64,000 nt of DNA from Afipia sp. (GCA_016201045.1 JACQDM010000007.1:1-64000); one strand, 5' to 3'. Numbered from the stretch's first letter, positions 30,029 through 40,235 are shown. Numbers and translations: made by a program. Notes: generated by a model from the sequence alone, not told the origin.

Positions 30029-30655
30029 ATGACCGGCAGCGCCGCCCGCGCATTGTCCCGCTCGCTGCTGGACCTTTGCCGGATGCGCAAGCTGACGATT
30101 GCGACGGCTGAATCCTGCACCGGCGGACTTGTCGCAGCGGCGCTCACGGATATTCCTGGATCGTCTGACGTGATCGATCGCGGCTTTGTCACCTACTCCA
30201 ATTCGGCCAAGCACGCGATGCTCGGCGTGGACAAGGAAACCATCGACACCTTCGGCGCGGTGAGCAAGGAAACCGCGACCGCGATGGCATTCGGCGCACT
30301 CGAACACGCCGATGTCGATCTCACTGTTGCGATCACCGGAATCGCCGGTCCCGGCGGCGCGACTCCGGGCAAACCTGTGGGGCTCGTGCATTTCGCTGTG
30401 GCGTCGCGCGACGGACGGATCGTTCACAAGGAATGCCGTTTCGGCGCAGTCGGCCGCAGCAATGTGCGCCAGCAGTCCGTCATCGAAGCCCTGAAAATGC
30501 TGCTGGACATGGCGCGGGGACCGCAGCCGCCGCTCAAGCGGGCGCGCGCGGCGACCCATAGACTGCGTCCGCGCGCTTCTCGAACGCCGCGGCGAACCGC
30601 TGGAAAGCGGCGTCGAACATCGCGCCCATCAGCACCGCGAGCATCCGACTCTTGA
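30029..30655 (+). CDS. pncC: CinA-C-terminal type nicotinamide-nucleotide amidase
   Basis: 208 residues. The conserved core ATAESCTGGLVAAAL, RGFVTYSNSAKHAMLGV and ITGIAGPGGATPGKPVGLVH is the CinA C-terminal (PncC) domain, which deamidates NMN to NaMN. The core ends near residue 168; the last ~40 residues are an Arg-rich tail (KRARAATHRLRPRAS...) read through the antisense of ratA. That tail may be a non-functional extension. Likely co-transcribed with ispDF. Confidence 0.88.
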   Translation: MTGSAARALSRSLLDLCRMRKLTIATAESCTGGLVAAALTDIPGSSDVIDRGFVTYSNSAKHAMLGVDKETIDTFGAVSKETATAMAFGALEHADVDLTVAITGIAGPGGATPGKPVGLVHFAVASRDGRIVHKECRFGAVGRSNVRQQSVIEALKMLLDMARGPQPPLKRARAATHRLRPRASRTPRRTAGKRRRTSRPSAPRASDS

Positions 30656-31001
30656 ACTCATAGGCGATGAAGAACCCGACATCGCAGGCGTCTTCGCCAC
30701 GCGGTTCGAATGTCCATCTGTTTTCGAGCCTGCTGAACGGGCCTTTAAGATATTCAACGAGAATTTTCAGATCCGGACGATCCAGCGTGACCCGGCTGGT
30801 AAAAGTTTCGCTGATGAGCTGAAATGAAACGGTCATGTCGGCGACGATGACTTCCTTGCCGACCTCGCTCTTTGTCCGCTGCTTGATTTTCAACGCCTGA
30901 CACAACGGGACGAATTCCGGATAGCGTTCGACATCGGCGACGAGGTCGAACATCTTCTCCGCGCTGTGACGCACGCGCCGCTTGTTCGCAAATTGCGGCA
31001 T
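30534..31001 (-). CDS. ratA: RatA/COQ10-type START-domain protein
   Basis: 155 residues. The polyketide-cyclase/START fold signature RRVRHSAEKMFDLVADVERY followed by PEFVPLCQA is the RatA/Coq10 family. E. coli RatA was described as a ribosome-association toxin, whereas the mitochondrial relative Coq10 binds ubiquinone; the latter role is equally likely here. It lies 6 bases downstream of lipA on the same strand. Its last 40 codons overlap the 3' end of the convergent pncC gene by 122 bases. Confidence 0.88.
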   Translation of the reverse strand: MPQFANKRRVRHSAEKMFDLVADVERYPEFVPLCQALKIKQRTKSEVGKEVIVADMTVSFQLISETFTSRVTLDRPDLKILVEYLKGPFSRLENRWTFEPRGEDACDVGFFIAYEFKSRMLAVLMGAMFDAAFQRFAAAFEKRADAVYGSPRAPA

Positions 31002-31007
31002 CGAAAT

Positions 31008-31967
31008 TTAACGCGCAAGCGCGGCGCGCGCCGCCTGCAGCTTGGCAAAATCCTCGCCGGCGTGATGCGACGAACGAGTCAGCGGCGACGCCGACACCAT
31101 CAGAAAGCCCTTTGTATAAGCGACCTTCTCAAGACCGGCGAATTCATCCGGCGGCACGTAACGCATCACCGCATGGTGCTTCAGGCTCGGCTGCAGATAC
31201 TGTCCGATGGTGAGAAAATCCACGTCGGCCGAACGCAGATCGTCCATCACCTGCAGCACCTCGTTCCGCTCTTCGCCGAGGCCGACCATGATTCCGGACT
31301 TGGTGAAGATTGTCGGATCGATTTCCTTCACACGCTGAAGGAGCCGGATGGAGTGGAAATAGCGCGCGCCGGGGCGAACCGTCAGATATTGCGACGGCAC
31401 CGTTTCAAGATTGTGGTTGAACACGTCGGGCTTGGCCGCGACCACCTGCTCCAGCGCGCCATCCTTGCGCAGAAAATCGGGTGTCAGAATTTCTATCGTT
31501 GTCGTTGGACAATTCGCGCGAATGGCGCGAATGGTTTTTGCGAAATGATCCGCGCCGCCGTCAATGACGTCATCGCGATCGACCGATGTAATGACGACGT
31601 GATGCAGGCCGAGCTTCTGCACGGCAAGCGCAACGTGATCCGGCTCCGCCGCATCGAGCGCGCCGGGCATGCCGGTCTTGACGTTGCAGAACGCACACGC
31701 GCGCGTGCAGGTGTCGCCCATGATCATGAAGGTCGCGTGCTTCTTGTCCCAGCACTCGCCGATATTCGGGCAGCCCGCTTCCTCGCAAACCGTGACGAGG
31801 CCGTTCTCCTTGACGATCTTGCGCGTGTCGGCGTAACCGCGCGTGTTCGGCGCGCGAACGCGAATCCAATCGGGCTTCGCCGGTGACAGCGCATCCGGTC
31901 GATTGACCTTCTCCGGGTGACGCGGGCGCACCTGGGTCTTCGAGACGGTATCGATAAGGACGACCAT
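31008..31967 (-). CDS. lipA: Lipoyl synthase
   Basis: 319 residues. The radical-SAM cluster Cys87/91/94 ([13 protein letters not shown]) and the auxiliary cluster Cys61/66/72 ([12 protein letters not shown]) are both complete. The C-terminal [10 protein letters not shown] provides the conserved Arg-Ser-Ser motif. It inserts two sulfurs into octanoyl-lipoyl domains of 2-oxoacid dehydrogenases. It probably forms an operon with ratA downstream and diverges from the glycosylase gene over about 105 bases. Confidence 0.97.
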   Translation of the reverse strand: MVVLIDTVSKTQVRPRHPEKVNRPDALSPAKPDWIRVRAPNTRGYADTRKIVKENGLVTVCEEAGCPNIGECWDKKHATFMIMGDTCTRACAFCNVKTGMPGALDAAEPDHVALAVQKLGLHHVVITSVDRDDVIDGGADHFAKTIRAIRANCPTTTIEILTPDFLRKDGALEQVVAAKPDVFNHNLETVPSQYLTVRPGARYFHSIRLLQRVKEIDPTIFTKSGIMVGLGEERNEVLQVMDDLRSADVDFLTIGQYLQPSLKHHAVMRYVPPDEFAGLEKVAYTKGFLMVSASPLTRSSHHAGEDFAKLQAARAALAR

Positions 31968-32072
31968 GAAAGTCCCGTATTCGCTGCACTTTATCTAAGT
32001 GCCACAATTTCCACATGCAAGCGCAGGCGCGCATGCTAGCGTCGACTCCTTAGCACAATTCCACAAAAGCAG

Positions 32073-32669
32073 ATGTCCGAAAAGCGCATTGAGGGTGTCA
32101 CTGGCCGCGCCCTGACAAAACGGTTCTTCTCGCGCAGCGTTCATAAAGTCGCGCCCGATCTGATCGGCGCGACGCTGCTGGTCAACGGCATCGGCGGAAT
32201 TATCACCGAGGTTGAGGCCTATCATCACACCGAACCTGCCGCGCATTCGTATCGCGGGCCGACGCCGCGCAACATGGTGATGTTCGGTCCTGCCGGTTAT
32301 CTCTACGTTTATCGATCCTATGGAATTCACTGGTGCATGAATTTCGTCTGCGAGAAGGAAGGTTCGGCGAGCGCGGTTCTGGTTCGCGCAATCGAACCGA
32401 CGCACGGGATTGCTTCGATGCGGCGGCGGCGACGCGTGAGCGACGAACGCAATCTCTGCTCAGGGCCGGGGAAAGTTTGTGAGGCGCTTTCCGTCAGCGA
32501 CAAACTGAACGGACACGCGCTCGATAAATCGCCGATTGAAATTTTCGCGCGGACGCGGAAGCCGGAAATTGTCACTGGCGTTCGCATCGGCATCACGAAG
32601 GCCGCGGACTTGCCGTGGCGCTATGGATTGAAGGATTCGCGTTTTCTTTCAAAGCCTTTTGCTGCGTAA
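32073..32669 (+). CDS. 3-methyladenine DNA glycosylase (AAG/MPG family)
   Basis: 198 residues. The AAG fold is recognisable from [20 protein letters not shown] with [14 protein letters not shown] (catalytic Glu, substrate-contacting His), [19 protein letters not shown], and [12 protein letters not shown]. It removes alkylated and deaminated purines in base excision repair. It stands alone; the 208 bases to the convergent valS hold no evident feature. Confidence 0.93.
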   Translation: MSEKRIEGVTGRALTKRFFSRSVHKVAPDLIGATLLVNGIGGIITEVEAYHHTEPAAHSYRGPTPRNMVMFGPAGYLYVYRSYGIHWCMNFVCEKEGSASAVLVRAIEPTHGIASMRRRRRVSDERNLCSGPGKVCEALSVSDKLNGHALDKSPIEIFARTRKPEIVTGVRIGITKAADLPWRYGLKDSRFLSKPFAA

Positions 32670-32877
32670 AGGCGAAACGGTGACGAACTTGGAATCGAAT
32701 GGCGGAACGGCGGCAAACGTGCGGCACGCACAGAATTTGGTCTGCGCGTTACGCATACCATGACAACGATGGATTTTTCGCCGCGTCATGCGCGATGCAC
32801 ATGGCAATCTGGCGGCTGCCTAGCGAGGCGGCATCCATCGCGCGACAGGCAGCGATAAATTTAACTATCCCCGTGCT

Positions 32878-35652
32878 TCACGCCGCGCTCTTGAGGCGGT
32901 CCAGCGCTTCCAGAATCTTCGTCTTGCGCGCTTCGGCTTCCTCGCGCTTCTCGCGCTGCTCGTCGATGACTTCTTCCGGTGCGTTGGCGACGAACTTTTC
33001 ATTTCCGAGTTTTGCATCGACACGCTTGATGTCGTCATTGGCGCGCGCGAGTTCCTTGTCGAGGCGCGTTTTCTCGGCGGCGAGATCGATGACGCCCTTG
33101 AGTGGAATCGCCGCAACCTCGCCGCGCACGAGCAACTGCACCGAACCGTCCGGCGCGCGATCCGCGAATGAAATTTCGCCGAGCCGCGCGAGACGTTTCA
33201 AAACATCGCTCCAACGCCCGGCGCGCGATTTGATCTCGGCTGACGCGCCGACAAGGATCAACGGAAACAGTGTCGCAACCGGCACGTTCATTTCCGAACG
33301 CATCGAACGGATCGACGTGACGAGATCGACAACCCAGCCGATTTCGTTCTCCGCGTCATCGGCATCGAGATTCTTGTAAGTCGGCCATTGCGCGAGCGCG
33401 AGCAGTTGGCCGCGCTTCGCCGTCACCGCCCAGAGTTCTTCGGTGATGAACGGCATGAACGGATGCAAGAGCTTGACGATTTCATCGCGCGCCCACGCAA
33501 CCATTGCCTGCGTTTCCTTTTTCGCAGGCGAGTCCGGCCCCATCATCACGGGTTTGACGAGTTCGAGATACCAGTCGCAATAGACATTCCAGACGAAACG
33601 ATAGACGACGCCGGCCGCGTCGTTGAAGCGATATGCTTCGATGGCTTCGGTGATCTCGTGCGCGGCGCGCGCCGTCTCATGGGCGATCCAGCGGTTGAGC
33701 GTTTCCTTCGCTGATCGTGGATCGAAATTCGCAGGCAGCGCGCAGCCGTTCATTTCGGCAAAGCGCGAGGCGTTCCACAGCTTGGTTGCGAAGTTGCGAT
33801 AGCCCTCGACGCGCTGTGTCGAGAGCTTGATGTCGCGGCCCTGCGCCGCCATCGCCGCCAATGTGAACCGTAAAGCGTCCGCGCCGTAGTCGTCGATGAT
33901 GCCGAGCGGGTCGATGACGTTGCCCTTCGACTTCGACATCTTCGCGCCCTTCTCGTCGCGGACAAGCGCGTGAATGTAGATTTCAGGGAACGGCGCTTCC
34001 TTCATGAAATGGATGCCCATCATCATCATGCGGGCAACCCAGAAGAAGATGATATCGAAGCCGGTGACGAGAACGTTGGTCGGGTAATAACGCTTCACAT
34101 CAACATCGCTGTCGGGCCAGCCGAGCGTGGAGAACGGCCACAGCGCCGACGAGAACCAGGTGTCGAGAACGTCTTCGTCGCGCGTGATGAAGCCGTCGCG
34201 TTTTTTCGGATCGCGCGCCATCGCCTCTGCCTGTTCGGAGGTGATGACTTCCTGCTCAACGTAAAAGCCGAGCGCCTTGCCGACCGCTTCATCCTCGGTC
34301 TCCGCGACGAACACTTTGCCGTCCGGTCCGTACCACGCCGGAATCTGATGGCCCCACCAGAGCTGACGCGAGATGCACCACGGCTGGATGTTCTCCATCC
34401 ACTCGAAGTAGGTCTTCTCCCAGTTTTTCGGAACGAACGATGTCTTGCCGCTGCGCACCGCTTCGATAGCAGGCTGCACAAGCGTCTTCGCATCGACGTA
34501 CCACTGGTCGGTGAGATAGGGCTCGATCACCACGCCCGAACGGTCGCCGTGCGGAACCATGTGCGTGTTCGGCTCGATCTTTTCGAGGAAGCCCGCTTCT
34601 TCCAGCTTCGCCACGATCAGCTTGCGCGCAGCGAAGCGATCCTTGCCGTGCAGTTCTTCCGCGAGGATAAGCGATGCTTCAGGCAGGCCGAGCAGATAAT
34701 CCTCATTGCTCGAAAGCGTAATGCGGCCTTCCTGATCGATCACGCTGATCGATTTCAGGCCGTGACGCTTGCCGACTTCGAAGTCGTTGAAGTCGTGCGC
34801 GGGCGTAATCTTCACCGCGCCCGATCCTTTTTCGGGATCGGAATATTCGTCGGCGACAATCGGAATGTGCCGTCCAACCATCGGCAGCACGACGTTCATG
34901 CCGACGAGATGTTCGTAGCGCTCGTCCTTCGGATTCACGGCAACGGCCGTATCGCCGAGCATCGTTTCGGGTCGCGTGGTTGCGACGACGATGTAGCTCG
35001 ACGGATTCTCCGGCTCGAACTTGCGGCCTTCGATCGGATAGCGCAGGTGCCAGAGGCTGCCCTTCACTTCAATCTGCTGCACTTCCAAATCCGAAATCGC
35101 CGTGAGCAGTTTCGGATCCCAGTTCACAAGGCGCTTGTCCTTGTAAATGAGCTTCTGATTGTAGAGTTCGACGAACACTTTCGCGACCGCGCGCGATAAT
35201 CCCTCGTCCATCGTGAAACGCTCGCGCGACCAGTCGCATGACGCACCGAGGCGCTTCAACTGATTGACGATGACGCCGCCGGATTCGGCTTTCCATTTCC
35301 ACACGCGCTCGAGAAATTTCGCGCGGCCCATGTCGCGGCGGCCCGGCTCCTGCCGTTCCATCAACTGCCGCTCGACTACCATCTGCGTGGCGATGCCGGC
35401 GTGATCGGTGCCGGGCTGCCACAGCACGTCGCGTCCGCGCATGCGCTCGAAACGGCAGAGAATATCCTGCAGCGTGTTGTTAAGCGCGTGGCCCATGTGC
35501 AGCGAGCCGGTGACGTTCGGCGGCGGAATGACGATGGTGAACGGTTTCGCGTCGCGCCGCTCAGGCCGCCCGGCCTTGAACGCGCCCGCGTCTTCCCACG
35601 CCCGCGCGATGCGGTTCTCGATTTCGGCAGGCTGATAGTTTTTCTCGATCAT
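32878..35652 (-). CDS. valS: Valyl-tRNA synthetase
   Basis: 924 residues. Class I motifs are HMGH at 52-55 ([13 protein letters not shown]) and KMSKS at 571-575. The editing domain carries [22 protein letters not shown]-terminal coiled-coil arm ([20 protein letters not shown] to the end) binds tRNA. It charges tRNA-Val in the cytoplasm. popZ lies 90 bases upstream on the same strand, in the conserved popZ-valS arrangement. Confidence 0.97.
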   Translation of the reverse strand: MIEKNYQPAEIENRIARAWEDAGAFKAGRPERRDAKPFTIVIPPPNVTGSLHMGHALNNTLQDILCRFERMRGRDVLWQPGTDHAGIATQMVVERQLMERQEPGRRDMGRAKFLERVWKWKAESGGVIVNQLKRLGASCDWSRERFTMDEGLSRAVAKVFVELYNQKLIYKDKRLVNWDPKLLTAISDLEVQQIEVKGSLWHLRYPIEGRKFEPENPSSYIVVATTRPETMLGDTAVAVNPKDERYEHLVGMNVVLPMVGRHIPIVADEYSDPEKGSGAVKITPAHDFNDFEVGKRHGLKSISVIDQEGRITLSSNEDYLLGLPEASLILAEELHGKDRFAARKLIVAKLEEAGFLEKIEPNTHMVPHGDRSGVVIEPYLTDQWYVDAKTLVQPAIEAVRSGKTSFVPKNWEKTYFEWMENIQPWCISRQLWWGHQIPAWYGPDGKVFVAETEDEAVGKALGFYVEQEVITSEQAEAMARDPKKRDGFITRDEDVLDTWFSSALWPFSTLGWPDSDVDVKRYYPTNVLVTGFDIIFFWVARMMMMGIHFMKEAPFPEIYIHALVRDEKGAKMSKSKGNVIDPLGIIDDYGADALRFTLAAMAAQGRDIKLSTQRVEGYRNFATKLWNASRFAEMNGCALPANFDPRSAKETLNRWIAHETARAAHEITEAIEAYRFNDAAGVVYRFVWNVYCDWYLELVKPVMMGPDSPAKKETQAMVAWARDEIVKLLHPFMPFITEELWAVTAKRGQLLALAQWPTYKNLDADDAENEIGWVVDLVTSIRSMRSEMNVPVATLFPLILVGASAEIKSRAGRWSDVLKRLARLGEISFADRAPDGSVQLLVRGEVAAIPLKGVIDLAAEKTRLDKELARANDDIKRVDAKLGNEKFVANAPEEVIDEQREKREEAEARKTKILEALDRLKSAA

Positions 35653-35742
35653 TCGCAGGCAATCGCAATGGCGGCGGAACAGGTTAGAAACCGCCCCGCG
35701 CCCTTCAAGTCAACACTGGAAAAGGGAGTTTTGGCTGCGCTT

Positions 35743-36432
35743 TCAGCGGCCGCGCGACACGCGCTCGATCTCGGCCTTGACGATGCGTTCCACCAGATTG
35801 GGGAGATTGTCGTCGAGCCACGATTTCAGCATCGGCCGCAGCATCTCCTTGACGAGGTCTTCGAGCGTGCGGGCGTTGTTGCTGAGAACCGTCGTCGCCA
35901 GCGCGTTAAAGGCCGACTCCACCGCCGAAACGGTCGTGGTCGATAGCATGTCGGCTCTCGGCATGCTCGGTGTTGCATGCGACGGCGCGTGATATGCCGG
36001 TTCGGGTGACGGTGTTCGCACCGCCGGCGCTTCGGTAAATTCCAGATCGTCGTGCGGTTCCACATGCCGGAACGACGCGGCGGGCAGTTCAGGCATCGCC
36101 ATCTGCTCGGTCAATTCGAAAACGTCATCGTCGGGAAGATCGCTCTTGGCTGCTGACGCCTTGGGACTGTCGAAGGCCGCCATCATGGCATCGATGTCGG
36201 CCTGGTTGTTTTTGGCGACAGGTGGCGGTGCGGCCGGACGCGCCGCGGGCTTCGGCGGAGCGCTCGCAGGCATCGCGGGTTTCGCAGCGGCGGGCGGCGG
36301 ACTGGCAGGCTCAGGCCGGGGCGGTTCGGCCTTCGCAGCCGCAGGCTTCGCCTCATCGTCGGAGATGATGCGCCTGATGGACGCCAGAATCTCCTCCATG
36401 GAGGGCTCCTGCGTCTTGGCCGGTTGCGTCAT
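35743..36432 (-). CDS. popZ: PopZ polar organising protein (DUF2497)
   Basis: 229 residues from ATG 36432, where the conserved N-terminal helix PSMEEILASIRRIISDDE begins; the longer frame to 36546 encodes an unrelated leader. A Pro/Ala-rich disordered linker (about residues 25-75) and an acidic middle part lead to the conserved C-terminal oligomerisation helices LEDLVKEMLRPMLKSWLDD and LVERIVKAEIERVSR. In Caulobacter this protein builds a polar condensate that anchors the centromere. It lies between tolC and valS as in relatives. Confidence 0.9.
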   Translation of the reverse strand: MTQPAKTQEPSMEEILASIRRIISDDEAKPAAAKAEPPRPEPASPPPAAAKPAMPASAPPKPAARPAAPPPVAKNNQADIDAMMAAFDSPKASAAKSDLPDDDVFELTEQMAMPELPAASFRHVEPHDDLEFTEAPAVRTPSPEPAYHAPSHATPSMPRADMLSTTTVSAVESAFNALATTVLSNNARTLEDLVKEMLRPMLKSWLDDNLPNLVERIVKAEIERVSRGR

Positions 36433-36598
36433 CTCCCACTCCACATGACCGGCCTCGCAAAAACAGACGAAGCCGCACACCAGCGTCACGAATCGCTTTG
36501 CGACCCATCGCAAAGTTATGTCACGGCAAGAAGTGATTGCAAGCAAAGGGCTGTGGACGCAGGGATTTGACCACAGCGCTTATTGGAAGACGCGGAGT

Positions 36599-38011
36599 CT
36601 ATCGGCCGTCCGGGATCTGGGTGCCGCCCCAGGCGTCGCGAACCTGGTGATAATGCACGCTCGGGTCGTAAACCGTCGTCGCCAGTTTCAGGACCGCCGG
36701 CGACAGGCGGCCGATGGCGTTGAGCGTCGAGTAGGATGCCACGACGCGGTCATGCTGGGCGGTGACGAGCGCAACGCGGGCGTTCACCAGAGCCTGCTGA
36801 GCGTTCAATACGTCCAGCGTGGTGCGCTGGCCGACGCGGGCTTCCTCGCGCACCCCGTTCAGGGCGATTTCCGACGCCGTCACCTGCGATTGCGCGGACG
36901 AGACCTGCGCCTTGCCGGCGACGAGTTGCCCCCATGCCTGGGCAACAGTGGCACGGGTCTGGTCGCGGACCTGATCGAGCGTGAGGCGCTGCTGCGCGAG
37001 CGTTTCCTTGGATTGCCGGATCAGCGCGTATTCGGCGCCGCCCTGATAGACCGGCACGGACAACTGCGCGACAGCCGACGCACCGAACGAGCGGTAGATC
37101 GACATCGTGCTTTCATAGGATTGCTGCACACTTCCCTGCAACGTCACTGTCGGAAACAGCGCGCCTTCGTTGACCTTCACCTGCAGGAAGCTCACGTCGA
37201 TGCCGTACATCGCGGCTGTGACGTTCGGATTCTCCAGTAGACCGACATCGACTGCGCCAAGCAGCGTCGGCGGCAGGAAACGGTCGACCGGCGATCCCGG
37301 AGCCAAGGCCTCGGGTTCGTTGCCGATGATGCGGCGGAAATTGGCGCGCGTCGTCGTCAGATTGGATTCTGCGGTCAGAAGCTGCGTGCGGCCCGCCGCA
37401 AGCTGCGCCTCGGACTGCGCAACGTCGGTGCGCGTGACTTCGCCGACATTGAAGCGGTCGCGGGTCTGCTTGAGGGTCTGCTCTAGAACGCGCGTGTTGC
37501 TGCGCTGAACTTCGACGATGGCGGAATCGCGAAGATAATCCATGTAGATCGTCGCAGCCGACAGCAGAACGGTCTGCTCGAGAACGCGAAGACCTTCGCG
37601 TGCGGCCGAAACCTGACTCTCTGCCGCACGGGTCTTGTTGCCGGTCTGGCCGCCGTTGAACACGGTCTGCGACACCGTCGCGCCCACCGAACGCGGTGCG
37701 TTCATGCCGTAGATGCCGATCTGCGAGGCGCGGCCGCCGGTGGTCGTGTTGCTCTGCACGTCGGTGTATTGCGTGCCCGCGCTGGCCGTGATCGCAACCT
37801 TCGGGCGATAGCCAGAAAGCGCCTGCGGGACGTTCTCGTCAGTCGAGCGAACGGAGGCGCGCTGGGCGTTCAGCTGCGGATTGTTCTGATAGGCACGGAT
37901 CAGCGCAGCCTCGATCGTGTCGGCGAACGCCGGGGTCGAGACCGCATGGCCGATCAGCAGAGCTGCGAGGGTGCCCCCTGCTCTCAAACTCAGCACGCGT
38001 CGAAGTGGCAT
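36599..38011 (-). CDS. tolC: TolC-family outer-membrane channel protein
   Basis: 470 residues with a signal peptide (GGTLAALLIGHAVSTPAFA, cleavage near residue 30). The mature part starts with DTIEAALIRAYQNNPQLNAQ, the usual TolC opening, and contains the two duplicated OEP repeats with QTRDRFNVGEVTRTDVAQSE and EEARVGQRTTLDVLNAQQAL. It forms a trimeric channel through outer membrane and periplasm for type I secretion or efflux. Upstream by about 205 bases is the PIMT-like gene; popZ lies downstream. Confidence 0.93.
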   Translation of the reverse strand: MPLRRVLSLRAGGTLAALLIGHAVSTPAFADTIEAALIRAYQNNPQLNAQRASVRSTDENVPQALSGYRPKVAITASAGTQYTDVQSNTTTGGRASQIGIYGMNAPRSVGATVSQTVFNGGQTGNKTRAAESQVSAAREGLRVLEQTVLLSAATIYMDYLRDSAIVEVQRSNTRVLEQTLKQTRDRFNVGEVTRTDVAQSEAQLAAGRTQLLTAESNLTTTRANFRRIIGNEPEALAPGSPVDRFLPPTLLGAVDVGLLENPNVTAAMYGIDVSFLQVKVNEGALFPTVTLQGSVQQSYESTMSIYRSFGASAVAQLSVPVYQGGAEYALIRQSKETLAQQRLTLDQVRDQTRATVAQAWGQLVAGKAQVSSAQSQVTASEIALNGVREEARVGQRTTLDVLNAQQALVNARVALVTAQHDRVVASYSTLNAIGRLSPAVLKLATTVYDPSVHYHQVRDAWGGTQIPDGR

Positions 38012-38216
38012 TCCAACAATTCCCCAAACCGGCCCGCGCGCGGCTATTTGCGCCTCGGACCGGGTAACCGACTCAGAACGGAACCCGTTCGGGCGTCACC
38101 ATATTCTCCGTAACCCCTGCGGGAAACCCCCAGCGCCCAATCGTCCCCGAAACACTGAGGCTGGGGCGCGAAAGCCACACTCTGGTTCCGGTTGGCCGAA
38201 AAGCCTTGGGCAACGC

Positions 38217-38876
38217 TCAGAAACTGAAAGCCGGAACCTGCTTCAGGCCGGGCAATACCTCTGCCGAGGCATCGAACAGCACCCGGTTGCCGAAGTCCGC
38301 CTGGGAGCGCGTCACCAAACAGGCCTTGGGCGGGCGGTTTTTGGCAAAAACACCGGCCAGACGGCCACCCATCTTGAGCTGTCCGTAGAGCGTGTCCGGC
38401 TCGATTTCGGTCGCGCCGTCCAGAACGATCACGTCAAAGGGTCCATGCGCCGCGTCGCCGGCCGCCGGTTCGGCGACCGTGACTGTCACATTTGCCGCAC
38501 CTGCCTTGGCGAGGCTCGCTTGTGCCGCCGCTGCCAATTTGGCGTCCGGCTCGGTCGCGACAACGGTTGCTGCAAGATGTGACGCCACCGCCGCCGAATA
38601 ACCCGTCGCGCATCCAACAATGAGAACCTTGTCGGCCGGTCCGATCTCGGCTGCCTGCAGCATCCGCGCCAGCACCACCGGCTTGATCAGGCAGCGCTTG
38701 GTGCCGCTGCCGACATCGATATCGAGGTCGAGATAGGCGATCGGGCGCAGGTTCGCCGGAACGAAGTCTTCGCGGGCGACCGCCAGCATCGCGTCGAGAA
38801 TGCGGATGTCGGTGACATCGCTCGGGCGCACCTGCCCGTCGACCATTTTCAAGCGCGCGGTCGAATAATCGGACAT
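38217..38876 (-). CDS. PIMT-like methyltransferase with altered active site
   Basis: 219 residues from ATG 38876, preceded by a strong GAGAGGGG ribosome binding site; the frame extends upstream to 38924. The fold is that of protein-L-isoaspartate O-methyltransferase, with N-terminal MVDGQVRPSDVTDIRILDAM and the AdoMet-binding VLIVGCATGY (84-93). The catalytic TISQP motif of PIMT is replaced by CLIKP (62-66), so the active-site Ser is Ile, and the GDGW-type motif after the AdoMet site is also missing. It is therefore unlikely to repair isoaspartate. It sits upstream of tolC on the same strand. The function is unknown. Confidence 0.8.
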   Translation of the reverse strand: MSDYSTARLKMVDGQVRPSDVTDIRILDAMLAVAREDFVPANLRPIAYLDLDIDVGSGTKRCLIKPVVLARMLQAAEIGPADKVLIVGCATGYSAAVASHLAATVVATEPDAKLAAAAQASLAKAGAANVTVTVAEPAAGDAAHGPFDVIVLDGATEIEPDTLYGQLKMGGRLAGVFAKNRPPKACLVTRSQADFGNRVLFDASAEVLPGLKQVPAFSF

Positions 38877-38994
38877 GGCAACCCCTCTCAAAATCCGCGC
38901 GACAGGTGAATCGCGCCAAGGCATATTTCAAGGCATATTTGATGCAACGCCGAACACGATGCAAGCCGGATCGCAAAGGATGAGGATGGTGCAA

Positions 38995-39609
38995 ATGACG
39001 CTTGGCCGATGGGCGATGGCGGCCTTGTTTGCCGCGATGCTGCCGCAAGGGTCATGGGCGCAATCGGCTACAGACGATCAGGCTGGACCCAAACGCAAGA
39101 AAATCATCGAGCGCGCGGAAGCTGCCGCCAAAGCCATCGAGGATTTCACCGCAAAACGCGGCGAGAAAGTTCCGGCGCTGGCCGACTATTACGCAGCGAA
39201 ATCCGACCTCGGCAAAATCGACGCCGCAGCACCGGAAGCGCCGCGCGCGAAGAAATTACTCGCCGCGATGGAGAAGAACGAAACCGACTATATCCGCAAG
39301 CTCGGCGACGGCGACATCAAGACGAAGCTCGACGCGCTGGCCGGCAATGTCGACGGCCGCAGGAAATTCGCCGAGGACAGCCGCAAGCAGATGCTCCGTC
39401 GCGGTCTTGCGATGGAAATCACGACGGCGGGCGATGCGGACACCACGCTCTCCTACAAATACTTCAAGATGGATCGGCCCACGGTCTTGAATCTCGCGGA
39501 ATCGGGAAAGATCTTCAACAAGGCACGTGACCTTGGATTCCGCAACGTGGTCTTCAGCGACGGGCGCGTGTCGTGGACCTACGACGTCGCCGCCAACACC
39601 TTCAAATGA
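38995..39609 (+). CDS. Hypothetical secreted protein
   Basis: 204 residues from ATG 38995; ATGs at 38980 and 38986 are alternatives, and the open frame reaches back to 38875. A clear Sec signal peptide MTLGRWAMAALFAAMLPQGS ends near WAQS. The mature protein is rich in Lys, Ala and Asp, with helical segments (KKIIERAEAAAKAIEDFTAK) and a C-terminal beta-rich part ending VSWTYDVAANTFK. No cysteine and no known domain is recognised. It diverges from the PIMT-like gene; the small gene at 39626 follows after 16 bases. Confidence 0.65.
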   Translation: MTLGRWAMAALFAAMLPQGSWAQSATDDQAGPKRKKIIERAEAAAKAIEDFTAKRGEKVPALADYYAAKSDLGKIDAAAPEAPRAKKLLAAMEKNETDYIRKLGDGDIKTKLDALAGNVDGRRKFAEDSRKQMLRRGLAMEITTAGDADTTLSYKYFKMDRPTVLNLAESGKIFNKARDLGFRNVVFSDGRVSWTYDVAANTFK

Positions 39610-39625
39610 CGCGCAGCCAATCGCG

Positions 39626-39820
39626 ATGACCGACAGCCGCAATCAAATAGAAAAACTGATGCGCGAGTTCGACGAATTGCCGCCGAACGTGCGCGCGGCG
39701 CTGTCGCGTTCCGACGCGCCGAGCGACCAGATGGTCGACGTTCTGTGCAACATGCACCGCAACGGTTTTCCGGAAGACGCGCTGTTGAAAGTGATCGCGG
39801 CGAACAACGCCAAGCGCTAG
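39626..39820 (+). CDS. Small hypothetical protein
   Basis: 64 residues beginning MTDSRNQIEKLMREFDELPP from the ATG at 39626; the frame opens further upstream but only inside the preceding gene. Predicted soluble and helical, no known domain. It lies 16 bases after the secreted-protein gene, probably in the same transcript. Its TAG overlaps the stop of the opposite-strand small membrane protein (ctag, 39817-39820). Confidence 0.55.
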   Translation: MTDSRNQIEKLMREFDELPPNVRAALSRSDAPSDQMVDVLCNMHRNGFPEDALLKVIAANNAKR

Positions 39821-39987
39821 CGATTGAAGCCGCCGGTGACGGCGAGCAGCACGATAATCAGCGCGAGCGTCACGACAGTCGTGATCAGCATCGCGCGCAG
39901 GCTCAGGCTGCGGCCGATCCACCATAACAGAGCGACGCACATCAGAACGGGAACGAGGATGTCGAGGGATGTCAGGTTTGCGGGCAT
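39817..39987 (-). CDS. Small two-helix membrane protein (56 residues)
   Basis: A short frame from ATG (39987) to TAG encoding MPANLTSLDILVPVLMCVAL followed by LWWIGRSLSLR and a second hydrophobic run MLITTVVTLALIIVLLAVTG. Two membrane helices joined by a short basic loop give a convincing small inner-membrane protein. Hydrophobic pattern, ATG start and gene-end packing (stops overlap as ctag with the + strand neighbour) support that it is real. Function unknown. Confidence 0.6.
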   Translation of the reverse strand: MPANLTSLDILVPVLMCVALLWWIGRSLSLRAMLITTVVTLALIIVLLAVTGGFNR

Positions 39988-40009
39988 CACTGCAACTGTC
40001 TGAAATTGC

Positions 40010-40084
40010 TGGCTCCCCGGGCTGGATTCGAACCAGCGACCATTCGATTAACAGTCGAATGCTCTACCACTGAGCTACCGAGGA
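40010..40084 (-). tRNA. tRNA-Asn (GTT)
   Basis: The minus strand reads a complete cloverleaf: acceptor TCCTCGG pairing with CCGGGGA, D-arm GCTCAGTGGTAGAGC, anticodon loop CTGTTAA with anticodon GTT, T-arm GGTTCGAATCC, and an encoded CCA end. 75 nt including CCA. Confidence 0.97.
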
Positions 40085-40235
40085 ATAGTGCCTGCGCACG
40101 CGCCGCATATAACAAGCACATCGAGTCTTGCAAAGCACAAATCCAGCAAAATACGTGTCAAATCGCAGGGATATTGGGGGCCGCAATCACAGTATCTTAG
40201 GGATTATTTGTGCGTTCCATATTGGGGGATTTTCG

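Noticed and set aside
33970..35199. 409-residue frame on the + strand
   Set aside because: Lies entirely antisense to valS, whose motifs are complete; His/Arg/Asp-rich composition typical of a shadow frame in GC-rich DNA.
38076..38090. GAACGG-AAC-CCGTTC hairpin upstream of tolC
   Set aside because: Only 6 bp and no T-run; common by chance in this base composition.
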